Below are positions 23,677 through 30,567 of a stretch of DNA of 53,970 nt, piece by piece. Positions within the stretch are counted from its first letter, which is position 1, and each line of letters opens with the position of its first letter. A model generated the notes under the pieces. That model saw only the letters and a list, made by a program, of their open reading frames with translations. It was not told where the DNA came from and searched no databases. A program made the position numbers and the translations under genes. Source of the DNA: an uncultured Erwinia sp. (lineage in GTDB: Bacteria; Pseudomonadota; Gammaproteobacteria; Enterobacterales; Enterobacteriaceae); assembly GCA_913775305.1 (NCBI GenBank), contig CAJYIY010000032.1, positions 1 to 53,970 on the forward strand, read 5' to 3'.

Positions 23677-24321
23677 TCAGGCTTTCTCGGTCAGCTGCTG
23701 CTGCGCACAGGCCGCCATCTGCTCCAGCAGCAAACAGCAGGATACCGCGCCGGCATCCAGCACGCCGCGTGAGCGTTCGCCCAGACGGCTGGCGCGGCCA
23801 ATCTTCGCCACCAGATCCCGCGTTGAGTCGCGCCCGCGGCGGGCGGCTTCACCCATGGCCTCCAGCATGATGGGATAGCCTTCAGCCGCCCGACGTTCAG
23901 CCATCTCAACCGCCGGGATCAGCGTGTCCATCAGACACTTATCGCCCACGCCCGCCTCGCTAATATCCTGCAACTCCGTCAGCCCGGCCCGCAGCATGTC
24001 GGCGAAATCTTCCGCCGTCAGGAAGGATTTAGGGCGAATACGATCGGCCATACCCATAAAGAAACTGCCGTATAACGGCCCCATCGAGCCGCCAATCCCC
24101 TCCATCAGGGCATCGGACAGTGTGTCGAATGCCTCCGCCAGCGACTGCTGCTGGTTAAGCTTTTCGCCGCACAGACTGAAGCCTTTCGCCATATTGATGC
24201 CGTGGTCGCCATCGCCAATCGCCCCGTCAATTTCACTCAGATAATCGCGATTGCGTTTAATAACCGTCACCAGCTCGCTGACCAGCTGGCTGCCGTGCCG
24301 CGTTGAAATTTGCATTGTCAT
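23677..24321 (-). CDS. dhaL: DhaL-type nucleotide-binding subunit of a ketose kinase
   Basis: The phosphoryl-donating subunit of a dihydroxyacetone-kinase-type enzyme. It has 214 residues with the DhaL/Dak2 fold. The Mg-nucleotide ligands are D32, D37 and D39 in EIDGAIGDGDHG. The glycine-rich GGSMGPLYGSFF is near residue 76, with GDKCLMDTLIPA and GRASRLGERSRGVLDAGA later. It starts one base after the dhaK stop, with GGGAGAA inside dhaK as ribosome-binding site. No dhaM lies nearby, so either ATP is the direct donor or an unlinked DhaM supplies phosphate from HPr. In this cassette the ketose is more likely erythrulose than dihydroxyacetone (inference). Confidence 0.88.
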   Translation of the reverse strand: MTMQISTRHGSQLVSELVTVIKRNRDYLSEIDGAIGDGDHGINMAKGFSLCGEKLNQQQSLAEAFDTLSDALMEGIGGSMGPLYGSFFMGMADRIRPKSFLTAEDFADMLRAGLTELQDISEAGVGDKCLMDTLIPAVEMAERRAAEGYPIMLEAMGEAARRGRDSTRDLVAKIGRASRLGERSRGVLDAGAVSCCLLLEQMAACAQQQLTEKA

Positions 24322-24322
24322 C

Positions 24323-25324
24323 TTATTCTCCCAGCGTCAGACCCGGTGCCTGAGTCGGCAGGTCAACCAGCTTTTTCAGTTCATCATCAAGCGTCATCAG
24401 CGTCAGCGTGACGCCCATCATTTCCAGCGAGGTAAAATAGTTGCCCACCAGCGCGCGATGGACGCGAATACCTTTTTCAGTCAGCAACTTTTCCACCTCC
24501 GCGTAGAAGATATACAGCTCCATAACCGGCGTGGCACCCAGCCCGGAAACCAGCACCACCACCTCAGGCGGCGGCGAGGTGACCTGTTCGGCCAGCACAA
24601 AGTTGAGCATGGTGGCCGCCATCTCATTCGCGCTCTGGGTCGGGACGACTTCAATGCCCGGCTCGCCGTGATGGCCGATACCGATTTCCATCGTACCGGG
24701 TTCAATGTGAAAATTAGGTTTGCCTACCGCCGGAATAGTGCAGGAGCTAAGGCCGACACCTATTGAGCGGCAGCGGTCGATGGCTTTCTGCGCTACGGTA
24801 ATCACGCCTTCCAGATCGTATCCCTGCGCCGCCGCCGCTGCGCCCACTTTCCACATCAGAATTTCGCCCGCCACTCCGCGACGCTTGTTGATTTCACCGA
24901 TCGGTGCAGAGGCCACATCGTCATTCGCCACCACGGTTTTCACCGTGATCCCGGCACTGCTGGCTTTTTTAATCGCCATTTTAACGTTCATGTTATCGCC
25001 AGCGTAGTTGCCGTACAGACAGGCAACGCCCGCACCGCCATCCGCCGCCTTAAACGCGTCGAGGAAGGCTCCGGCCGTTGGCGACGAGAACACCTCCCCA
25101 ATTGCCACGGCATCCAACATGTTGTTTCCCATGTAACCAAGGAATGCCGGTTCATGACCGGATCCGCCGCCGGTCACGACCCCAACCTTACCCGCAACCG
25201 GAGCCTGCGGCCGCTTAAGCACCCGCGAATTGTTGGTGGCCTGATAGATGGCCGGATGGGCTTTCAGATATCCCTGGATAGCGTCCTCTACGACATAATC
25301 AGGATCGTTAATAATGCGATTCAT
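24323..25324 (-). CDS. dhaK: DhaK-type ketose-binding kinase subunit (possible erythrulose kinase)
   Basis: The 333-residue substrate-binding subunit of a DhaK/DhaL kinase. GGGSGHEPAF (residues 52-61) is the sugar-binding loop, YAGDNMNVKMA near 107-117 carries the catalytic Asp110, and GHHGEPG carries His219. His219 corresponds to the histidine that binds the ketone covalently in E. coli DhaK. The AGGAG site six bases before the ATG is good. Related DhaK-fold kinases (DerK, LerK) phosphorylate D- or L-erythrulose in Mycobacterium smegmatis. Neighbouring polyol genes point the same way, but substrate cannot be read from sequence. Confidence 0.88.
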   Translation of the reverse strand: MNRIINDPDYVVEDAIQGYLKAHPAIYQATNNSRVLKRPQAPVAGKVGVVTGGGSGHEPAFLGYMGNNMLDAVAIGEVFSSPTAGAFLDAFKAADGGAGVACLYGNYAGDNMNVKMAIKKASSAGITVKTVVANDDVASAPIGEINKRRGVAGEILMWKVGAAAAAQGYDLEGVITVAQKAIDRCRSIGVGLSSCTIPAVGKPNFHIEPGTMEIGIGHHGEPGIEVVPTQSANEMAATMLNFVLAEQVTSPPPEVVVLVSGLGATPVMELYIFYAEVEKLLTEKGIRVHRALVGNYFTSLEMMGVTLTLMTLDDELKKLVDLPTQAPGLTLGE

Positions 25325-25353
25325 CTTTGACTCCTGTTAGCAACATTCTGATT

Positions 25354-26097
25354 TCAGCAAATGGTAAAGCCACCATCGACCACCACGTTGGCACCGTTCA
25401 TCATTGCCGCACCCGGACCGGCAAGAAACAGCGCCGTCGCAGCAATGTGCGCTGGCTCCGCAAACCGGCGCAGCGGGATCTGTTTTTTATGCGCCTCGCC
25501 GACTTCGCCGGCCCAGGCCTTCGCGCCCAGTTCTGTCAGCACGACCGTTGGCGAAATCGCGTTGACATTAATGTTGTGTGGTCCCCACTCCAGCGCCAGG
25601 ACCTGGGTTAACCCGACCACCGCCGCTTTACTGGCGCAATAGGCCAGATGCTGGGGCAGTGCCACCACGCTTGCCTGCGAGGCCATATTGATAATGTTGC
25701 CGCTCTTCTGCCGCAGAAAGTGCTGGCCTGCCGCCTGGGAGACGAGGAAGGTCCCTTTCAGATTGATGTCCATCGTCCGATCCCACGCCTCCTCGCTCAG
25801 CGACCCGGCAGGTGCCAGCAGGGCAACCCCGGCACAGTTCACCACAATATCCAACTGGCCAAAGTGAGCGACGGTCCGATCCACGGCCTGGTAAACCGCC
25901 TGACGTTGGGTGACATCAACGACAAGGCCGCTGGCCCGTTCGGCATCGAGGGTACTGGCAACATCGGCCACCCTCGGGTCGCGGTCGAACAGCGCCACGC
26001 GGGCGCCGTGCTGTAGAAAACATTCGGCGATGGCATATCCAATTCCCGCAGCGCCGCCGGTAATCAGGGCAACTTTGCCCACTAATTCTGTACTCAT
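25354..26097 (-). CDS. SDR-family polyol dehydrogenase (D-threitol dehydrogenase-like)
   Basis: A 247-residue classical short-chain dehydrogenase. The cofactor motif TGGAAGIG is at residues 13-20, with Asp at the end of strand two (ALFDRD), which favours NAD over NADP. NCAG is at 87-90, and the catalytic Ser140, Tyr153 and Lys157 are in the YCASK context. The C-terminal part (ISPTVVLTELG, RFAEPAHIA, VVDGGF) resembles D-threitol dehydrogenase as I remember it; an alignment is needed. The ATG overlaps the stop of the transporter gene by one base, with GGAG seven bases before it. Confidence 0.85.
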   Translation of the reverse strand: MSTELVGKVALITGGAAGIGYAIAECFLQHGARVALFDRDPRVADVASTLDAERASGLVVDVTQRQAVYQAVDRTVAHFGQLDIVVNCAGVALLAPAGSLSEEAWDRTMDINLKGTFLVSQAAGQHFLRQKSGNIINMASQASVVALPQHLAYCASKAAVVGLTQVLALEWGPHNINVNAISPTVVLTELGAKAWAGEVGEAHKKQIPLRRFAEPAHIAATALFLAGPGAAMMNGANVVVDGGFTIC

Positions 26098-27362
26098 CAC
26101 AGGGCTCCTTTCTGTTTGATTAGCCGGGTGTCGGTCACAGCGGATTGCCCCTCGGGCAGGGTGACAAATTTCATCAGTACCGCTGCCAGCAGATACAGTC
26201 CGGTGTAAATCCAGATCACTCCGGCTGCGCCAAACGGTCCAATAAACAGGCCGACTACCGCCGGTCCAACAAAGGTGCTTAACCCGGCACCCAGATTAAG
26301 AATCGACATCGCCGCGCCCTTATTTTCGGGAGCCAGCGACGGCATCAGTGCGGAAAGGGGAACAAAAGCGGCCAGGCAGGCACCAAACAATCCCGCGATG
26401 ACGATCGTGGCCAGGTAGTTCGCCCCCAGCCACTGCGGAACATAGAAGAACAGCACGGTGGTGATAGCACAGCCGATGCAGCCGAACCACATCACCACGT
26501 TGCGCCAGCCAAGGCCGTCGCTGATGATGCCGAACAGCAGATTAAAGATGATATTGACGCCCCACAGCGCCGCATACATATGCAGCCAGTCGGTGCGGCT
26601 GAACCCGAAATCCATCATGTAGGTTGGCATAAACACCACGAAGCCGTAAGCCGCCGAGGTGTTAATCGTACGGACAATCCCCCCCAGGCCGATTTTGGGA
26701 TTTTCAAAGGCAATGGTGATGCCTTTCAGCACGTAGGCCAGTGACGGCTTCTCCCGCTGCGCTTCGCCATCCGCCTTGCCACGATTCAGAAACAGCGCAA
26801 TCATCGCCCCCAGCATCACGAAGATCAGGGCGCTCCACAGGGTGTGAATCTCGCCCAGCCACGGCAGTGCGATGCTGGAGTAAAGCACGCCGAGCACGCT
26901 CAGCCCGCCGCTGTAGACAAACCAGAAGATACCCACCGCCGACCCCAGCCGTTCGCGCGGTGCTTCATATGCCACCCAAACCAGGAAGCCATAGGCGAAC
27001 AGCGGATAACCCAGACCGCGGAGCGCGTAGGTCGGGATCATCGTCATCAGGTGGTGACTCGGCAGACCGATGCTCAAAAACAGCACCGAACCGATCATAA
27101 ACAGCACCAGACCCAGCAGCATGACGCGCTTTGCGGTGTAAATTTCGGCCAGCACGCCGGAAAACCAGGCGGCGATAGCGGCAGAGAAACCATAAACGCT
27201 GAACAGCAGCGCGGACTGCTGCACACTCATCCCGTTTTCAATCAGGTAGGGCGATAGCCATCCCTGCTCCAGCCCTTCGCCCATCATAAAGATCAGTACA
27301 CCTGCGTAGCCCAGCATCAGCTTTGGCGACAGCCCGGTACGCGCAATCACTCGTTGTAACAT
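26097..27362 (-). CDS. MFS polyol permease (RbtT/DalT-like)
   Basis: A 421-residue major facilitator transporter with twelve predicted helices. The first helices (GYAGVLIFMMGEGLEQGW, then LLFSVYGFSAAIAAW) and the segment PLFAYGFLVW resemble the ribitol/D-arabinitol permease family, so a polyol substrate is likely. It is the second gene of the operon. It starts 73 nt after the dehydrogenase gene with a perfect AGGAGG site, which is held in a hairpin. It overlaps the SDR gene by one base. Confidence 0.85.
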   Translation of the reverse strand: MLQRVIARTGLSPKLMLGYAGVLIFMMGEGLEQGWLSPYLIENGMSVQQSALLFSVYGFSAAIAAWFSGVLAEIYTAKRVMLLGLVLFMIGSVLFLSIGLPSHHLMTMIPTYALRGLGYPLFAYGFLVWVAYEAPRERLGSAVGIFWFVYSGGLSVLGVLYSSIALPWLGEIHTLWSALIFVMLGAMIALFLNRGKADGEAQREKPSLAYVLKGITIAFENPKIGLGGIVRTINTSAAYGFVVFMPTYMMDFGFSRTDWLHMYAALWGVNIIFNLLFGIISDGLGWRNVVMWFGCIGCAITTVLFFYVPQWLGANYLATIVIAGLFGACLAAFVPLSALMPSLAPENKGAAMSILNLGAGLSTFVGPAVVGLFIGPFGAAGVIWIYTGLYLLAAVLMKFVTLPEGQSAVTDTRLIKQKGAL

Positions 27363-27367
27363 TGTGT

Positions 27368-27391
27368 CCTCCTGGTGTTGCCTTCAGGAGG
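27368..27391 (-). promoter_or_regulatory. Hairpin that sequesters the permease ribosome-binding site
   Basis: On the mRNA sense (minus) strand CCTCCTG (27391-27385) pairs perfectly with CAGGAGG (27374-27368) around a 10-nt loop. CAGGAGG is the ribosome-binding site of the permease, five bases before its ATG. The pairing would hide the site until it is opened by translation, temperature or another factor. Confidence 0.55.
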
Positions 27392-27435
27392 TGCGCCCGG
27401 AGTGGCCCAGGACTGCCGCACCCGCCAGGCCTGGA

Positions 27436-28548
27436 TCAGAGATTTGGGTTGAGTACCACTTTGATCGAATCAACGCCGCGCTTCATCAGCTCGAATCCTT
27501 CAGCGAAGCGCTCCAGCGGCAGCGTGTGAGTAACCACCCCTTCGGTCGGCAGCGATCCGTCAGCGATACCGCTAATAACCAGCGGATAGCAGTAAGGTCC
27601 GAGGTGAGAGCCGAGCAGATCCAGCTCCTTGCGATCGCTGATAATGCTCCAGTCAACGGTGACCGGATCTTTAAACACCGAGAACTCCACGAAGGTGCCA
27701 AGCTTACGGATCATCGTCAGCCCCTGCTCTACCGACTTCGCCGCGCCGGTTGCCTCGATATAAATATCGCAGCCGTAGCCTTCGGTCATCTCCCTGACGA
27801 TGCTTATCGCGTCCTCGCGCGCGGGGTTAATCACCCGATCGGCTCCAAAGGTTTTCGCCAGCTCAAGACGACGGTCGGAGAGGTCGAGCACCACCAGCTT
27901 CCCCGCACCGGATTTCTTGATCGCCCCTATCATGCCCAGCCCTAACGTCCCCGCTCCGGCCAGCACCACCACGTCACCCAGCTTGATACTGGCACGCTGT
28001 ACCGCATGGAATGAACAGGCATACGGCTCGATCAGGATGGCTTTTTCTATCGGCAGATCCGCCGGCACCGCGTAGTTAATTGCCTCTTTGGTAAATTTCA
28101 TATACTGCGCCATGCCGCCGTTAACATTGTTCTGGAAGCCGTAAAGGTCGTGTTTTTCGCACATCCAGTACTGGCCACGATTGCAGAAGCGGCACGCCCA
28201 GCACGGCACGATCTGCTCAGAGATCACCCGATCGCCCAGATTGAATTCGGTCACCTCATCGCCCAGTGCGACTACGTGGGCAATAAACTCATGGCCCGGG
28301 ATCATGGGGGCTTTGATATAGGCAGGCTGCTTTTCATCGCCCCAGAAGCTCGGGGCACCTTCGTAGGCCTTAACGTCTCCGGCGCAGATGCCACAAGCCT
28401 CGACCTTGACCAGGATTTCCTGGGGTCCAATGGCAGGGACATCCACCTCTTCCAGCCGGTAGTCACCCGGCGCATAGGCAACAACCGCTTTCATTCGCTG
28501 TGGTATCGCCGCGATACGTCGGTTCTTTTCTGAACATGTCTGGCACAT
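27436..28548 (-). CDS. Zinc-dependent polyol dehydrogenase (erythritol/L-threitol dehydrogenase-like)
   Basis: A 370-residue medium-chain dehydrogenase. The catalytic-zinc ligand is C55 in GICAGD, with H86-E87 in PGHEF. The structural zinc site is C116, C119, C122 and C130. The NAD-binding GAGTLGLG is near residue 206. Stretches such as SEQIVPCWAC, CEKHDLYGF, VDWSIISDRKELD and GSHLGPYC recall EltD, the erythritol/L-threitol dehydrogenase of M. smegmatis, from memory rather than a search. Met19 (MKAVVAY) is another possible start, but GGAG precedes the first ATG. First gene of the minus-strand operon. Confidence 0.87.
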   Translation of the reverse strand: MCQTCSEKNRRIAAIPQRMKAVVAYAPGDYRLEEVDVPAIGPQEILVKVEACGICAGDVKAYEGAPSFWGDEKQPAYIKAPMIPGHEFIAHVVALGDEVTEFNLGDRVISEQIVPCWACRFCNRGQYWMCEKHDLYGFQNNVNGGMAQYMKFTKEAINYAVPADLPIEKAILIEPYACSFHAVQRASIKLGDVVVLAGAGTLGLGMIGAIKKSGAGKLVVLDLSDRRLELAKTFGADRVINPAREDAISIVREMTEGYGCDIYIEATGAAKSVEQGLTMIRKLGTFVEFSVFKDPVTVDWSIISDRKELDLLGSHLGPYCYPLVISGIADGSLPTEGVVTHTLPLERFAEGFELMKRGVDSIKVVLNPNL

Positions 28549-28861
28549 AATCCGTCTCCGCTAATCGATCACTTGAACATTAATTGATTAAATGAACACT
28601 ACGTTCAGCTTGCCAGAAAACCAACAGGCGAAGATTAAAACTGTGACATGCTCTGTAAAACCACTAATAAGGCGTAAAAAACCGCTATTAATCTTATCAA
28701 ATGTGATCTTTATCTCTGATAATTTTTATTAACAGTATTAGCGAAAGAACTATATGATCACAGGTTGAACATTTGTTTATTTGCGCATAGGGTAAGCATA
28801 GCGGTGGAGAGGATCCGTGGGATCGTCGTCCACTTTTGTCACCTTCTTTTGGAGAACTGCT
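28549..28861. promoter_or_regulatory. Divergent control region of the C4-polyol cassette (313 bp)
   Basis: TGAAC half-sites recur: TTGAACATT at 28573-28581, the palindrome TGAAC-N5-GTTCA at 28593-28607, and TGAACA-TT-TGTTTA at 28767-28780. A CRP-like site TGTGA-TCTTTA-TCTCT lies at 28702-28717, preceded by AAA. A plus-strand promoter candidate has TTAACA (28729-28734), an 18-bp spacer and TATGAT (28753-28758), so the third TGAAC site would cover the transcription start. This looks like a repressor operator plus catabolite control. No regulator gene is in the cassette. Confidence 0.55.
28804..28837 (+). promoter_or_regulatory. Leader hairpin with T-run before the isomerase gene
   Basis: GTGGA (28804-28808) pairs with TCCAC (28829-28833), and inside it GATCC (28812-28816) pairs with GGATC (28820-28824) around GTG. 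TTTT follows at 28834-28837, 25 nt before the gene start. It could act as an attenuator, or simply as a 5'-end structure. Confidence 0.35.
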
Positions 28862-29320
28862 ATGCTTTCTATTGCTATTGGCGCTGATGATGCCGCTATC
28901 GAGTTGAAAAACGCCCTGGTTGACTATCTTCACCAGTCGGGATTTACCACTGCGGATTACAGTGCGGATGCGGCTGATGACGGTCGCTCTGCCTACCCTG
29001 ATATTGCCTGGACAGTGGCACAGGCTATCAAGAATGGCCAACACCAGCGTGGCATCCTGATATGTGGCACGGGTATTGGCATGAGCATCACGGCAAATAA
29101 AGTGCCGGGCATACGTGCAGCGCAATGCCACGATACTTACTCCGCCGAACGCGCTCGCAAAAGTAACGATGCGCAAATCATTTCCCTGGGGGCCAGGGTT
29201 ATCGGAGCCGAACTGGCAAAATCTATTCTTGCTGCATGGCTGAATGCGGAGTTTGAAGGCGGACGCTCAGCGCCAAAAGTTGAGAAGATCGGTTACTACG
29301 AACAGCTCGGTCGTTCGTAG
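28862..29320 (+). CDS. RpiB/LacAB-family sugar-phosphate isomerase (possible D-erythrulose-4-phosphate isomerase)
   Basis: A 152-residue aldose-ketose isomerase of the RpiB/LacA/LacB fold. The catalytic Cys68 lies in GILICGTGIG, and the anion-binding segment ITANKVPGIRA follows. Two E. coli RpiB histidines are missing: H10 is Asp (GADDAA) and H99, used for ring opening, is Ser (RKSND). Tetrulose phosphates have no furanose ring, so loss of the ring-opening His fits a role like DerI/EryI, making D-erythrose 4-phosphate. The ATG at 28862 follows TTTGGAGAACTGCT. It is divergent from the polyol operon and 228 bp before talA. Confidence 0.85.
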   Translation: MLSIAIGADDAAIELKNALVDYLHQSGFTTADYSADAADDGRSAYPDIAWTVAQAIKNGQHQRGILICGTGIGMSITANKVPGIRAAQCHDTYSAERARKSNDAQIISLGARVIGAELAKSILAAWLNAEFEGGRSAPKVEKIGYYEQLGRS

Positions 29321-29548
29321 TCGATGAGGGATGACTCCCCGGCCAGGCGCACGCGCGGCGGGGAACCATCGGGCAGGCCCATTGCAACAATCAGAAAAAG
29401 CGCATTCCAGTTCAACCCTGTCTGGTGCACTGTGATCCGCCTGAGATTAATTCGCAACAATCGTAGTACCCCCGCGGCACAGAAACGCATCGGGCGCATC
29501 TGTTACCGGCACTCGGGTACGTGAATGCTTATCAAGGAGCTTAGAGAG
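29321..29548. other. Spacer between the isomerase gene and talA
   Basis: No clear gene is present. A 67-codon frame on the minus strand (29296-29499) ends in a stretch (VAMGLPDGSPPRVRL, then YER) that looks faintly like the C-terminal tail of nitroreductases, so it may be a gene remnant at the cassette edge. The talA promoter should lie here; no confident boxes were found. Confidence 0.3.
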
Positions 29549-30499
29549 ATGAATCAGCTAGACGCACTGAAACAGTTCACCACGGTAGTGGCAGACAGTG
29601 GCGACATTGAATCGATTCGCAGCTATCACCCTGAAGATGCAACTACCAATCCGTCTCTTATTCTGAAAGCCGCAGGACTGGATTCCTACAAACATCTGAT
29701 TACCGACGCCGTCGACTACGCAAAAAAACAGGGCGGCAGTAAAGAAACCCAGATTATAAATGCCAGCGATAAAGTTGCCGTCAATCTCGGCATGGAAATC
29801 CTGAAAAGCGTGCCGGGCCGCGTGTCTACCGAGGTTGATGCCCGACTGTCGTTTGACCGCGGCATGTGCGTGACCAAAGCGGAAAAGCTGGTGAGAATGT
29901 ATGAGGAAAACGGCATTGACCGTTCGCGTATCCTGATCAAGCTGGCCTCCACCTGGGAAGGCATTAAAGCGGCAGAAGAGCTGGAGAAAAACGGTATTCA
30001 GTGCAACCTGACGCTGCTGTTTTCCTTCGCACAGGCGCGTGCCTGTGCTGAAGCCGGGGTGTTCCTGATCTCCCCGTTCGTTGGACGAATTTATGACTGG
30101 TACAACAGCCGCAAGCCGCTGGATCCGTACGTGGTTGATGAGGATCCCGGAGTGAAGTCCGTCCGCCGTATTTATGAATACTATAAGCAGCACCGCTACA
30201 ACACCGTCATTATGGGAGCCAGCTTCCGTAAAATTGAACAGATCCTGGCGCTGGCGGGCTGCGACCGTCTGACCATTTCTCCTAATCTGCTGGAAGAGCT
30301 TCAGGCCAGCAGTGCGCCGGTTGAGCGCCAGCTGACGCCCTCCACTCAGGCCTTCAATCCGCCAGCACCGCTGTCTGAAGCGGAATTCCGCTGGCAGCAC
30401 AATCAGGATCCTATGGCGGTAGATAAGCTGGCAGAAGGCATCCGCCAGTTCGCCGTTGACCAGCATAAGCTGGAAGATGTGCTGGCCGCAAAACTGTAA
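29549..30499 (+). CDS. talA: Transaldolase A
   Basis: Pentose-phosphate enzyme exchanging a three-carbon unit between sedoheptulose 7-phosphate and glyceraldehyde 3-phosphate, giving erythrose 4-phosphate and fructose 6-phosphate. It has 316 residues, the E. coli TalA length. The Schiff-base lysine is K131 in [12 protein letters not shown]; Asp17 (VADSGD) and Glu95 (STEVDAR) are also present. The start [10 protein letters not shown] follows GGAG and matches the family; eight codons upstream in frame are not needed. talA-tktB is a conserved pair. Erythrose 4-phosphate from the adjacent cassette would feed this enzyme. Confidence 0.97.
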   Translation: MNQLDALKQFTTVVADSGDIESIRSYHPEDATTNPSLILKAAGLDSYKHLITDAVDYAKKQGGSKETQIINASDKVAVNLGMEILKSVPGRVSTEVDARLSFDRGMCVTKAEKLVRMYEENGIDRSRILIKLASTWEGIKAAEELEKNGIQCNLTLLFSFAQARACAEAGVFLISPFVGRIYDWYNSRKPLDPYVVDEDPGVKSVRRIYEYYKQHRYNTVIMGASFRKIEQILALAGCDRLTISPNLLEELQASSAPVERQLTPSTQAFNPPAPLSEAEFRWQHNQDPMAVDKLAEGIRQFAVDQHKLEDVLAAKL

Positions 30500-30567
30500 T
30501 TCCTCAGCCAATCCTTTTCATTATCAGGGCGGATGACCGGTCCGCCCTTAGCATTTCGGGAGCATAT

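Noticed and set aside
23677..25324. Plain dihydroxyacetone kinase for glycerol use
   Set aside because: Not excluded, but no glycerol dehydrogenase (GldA type) or dhaM is present and the neighbouring dehydrogenases, permease and isomerase fit a C4 polyol better.
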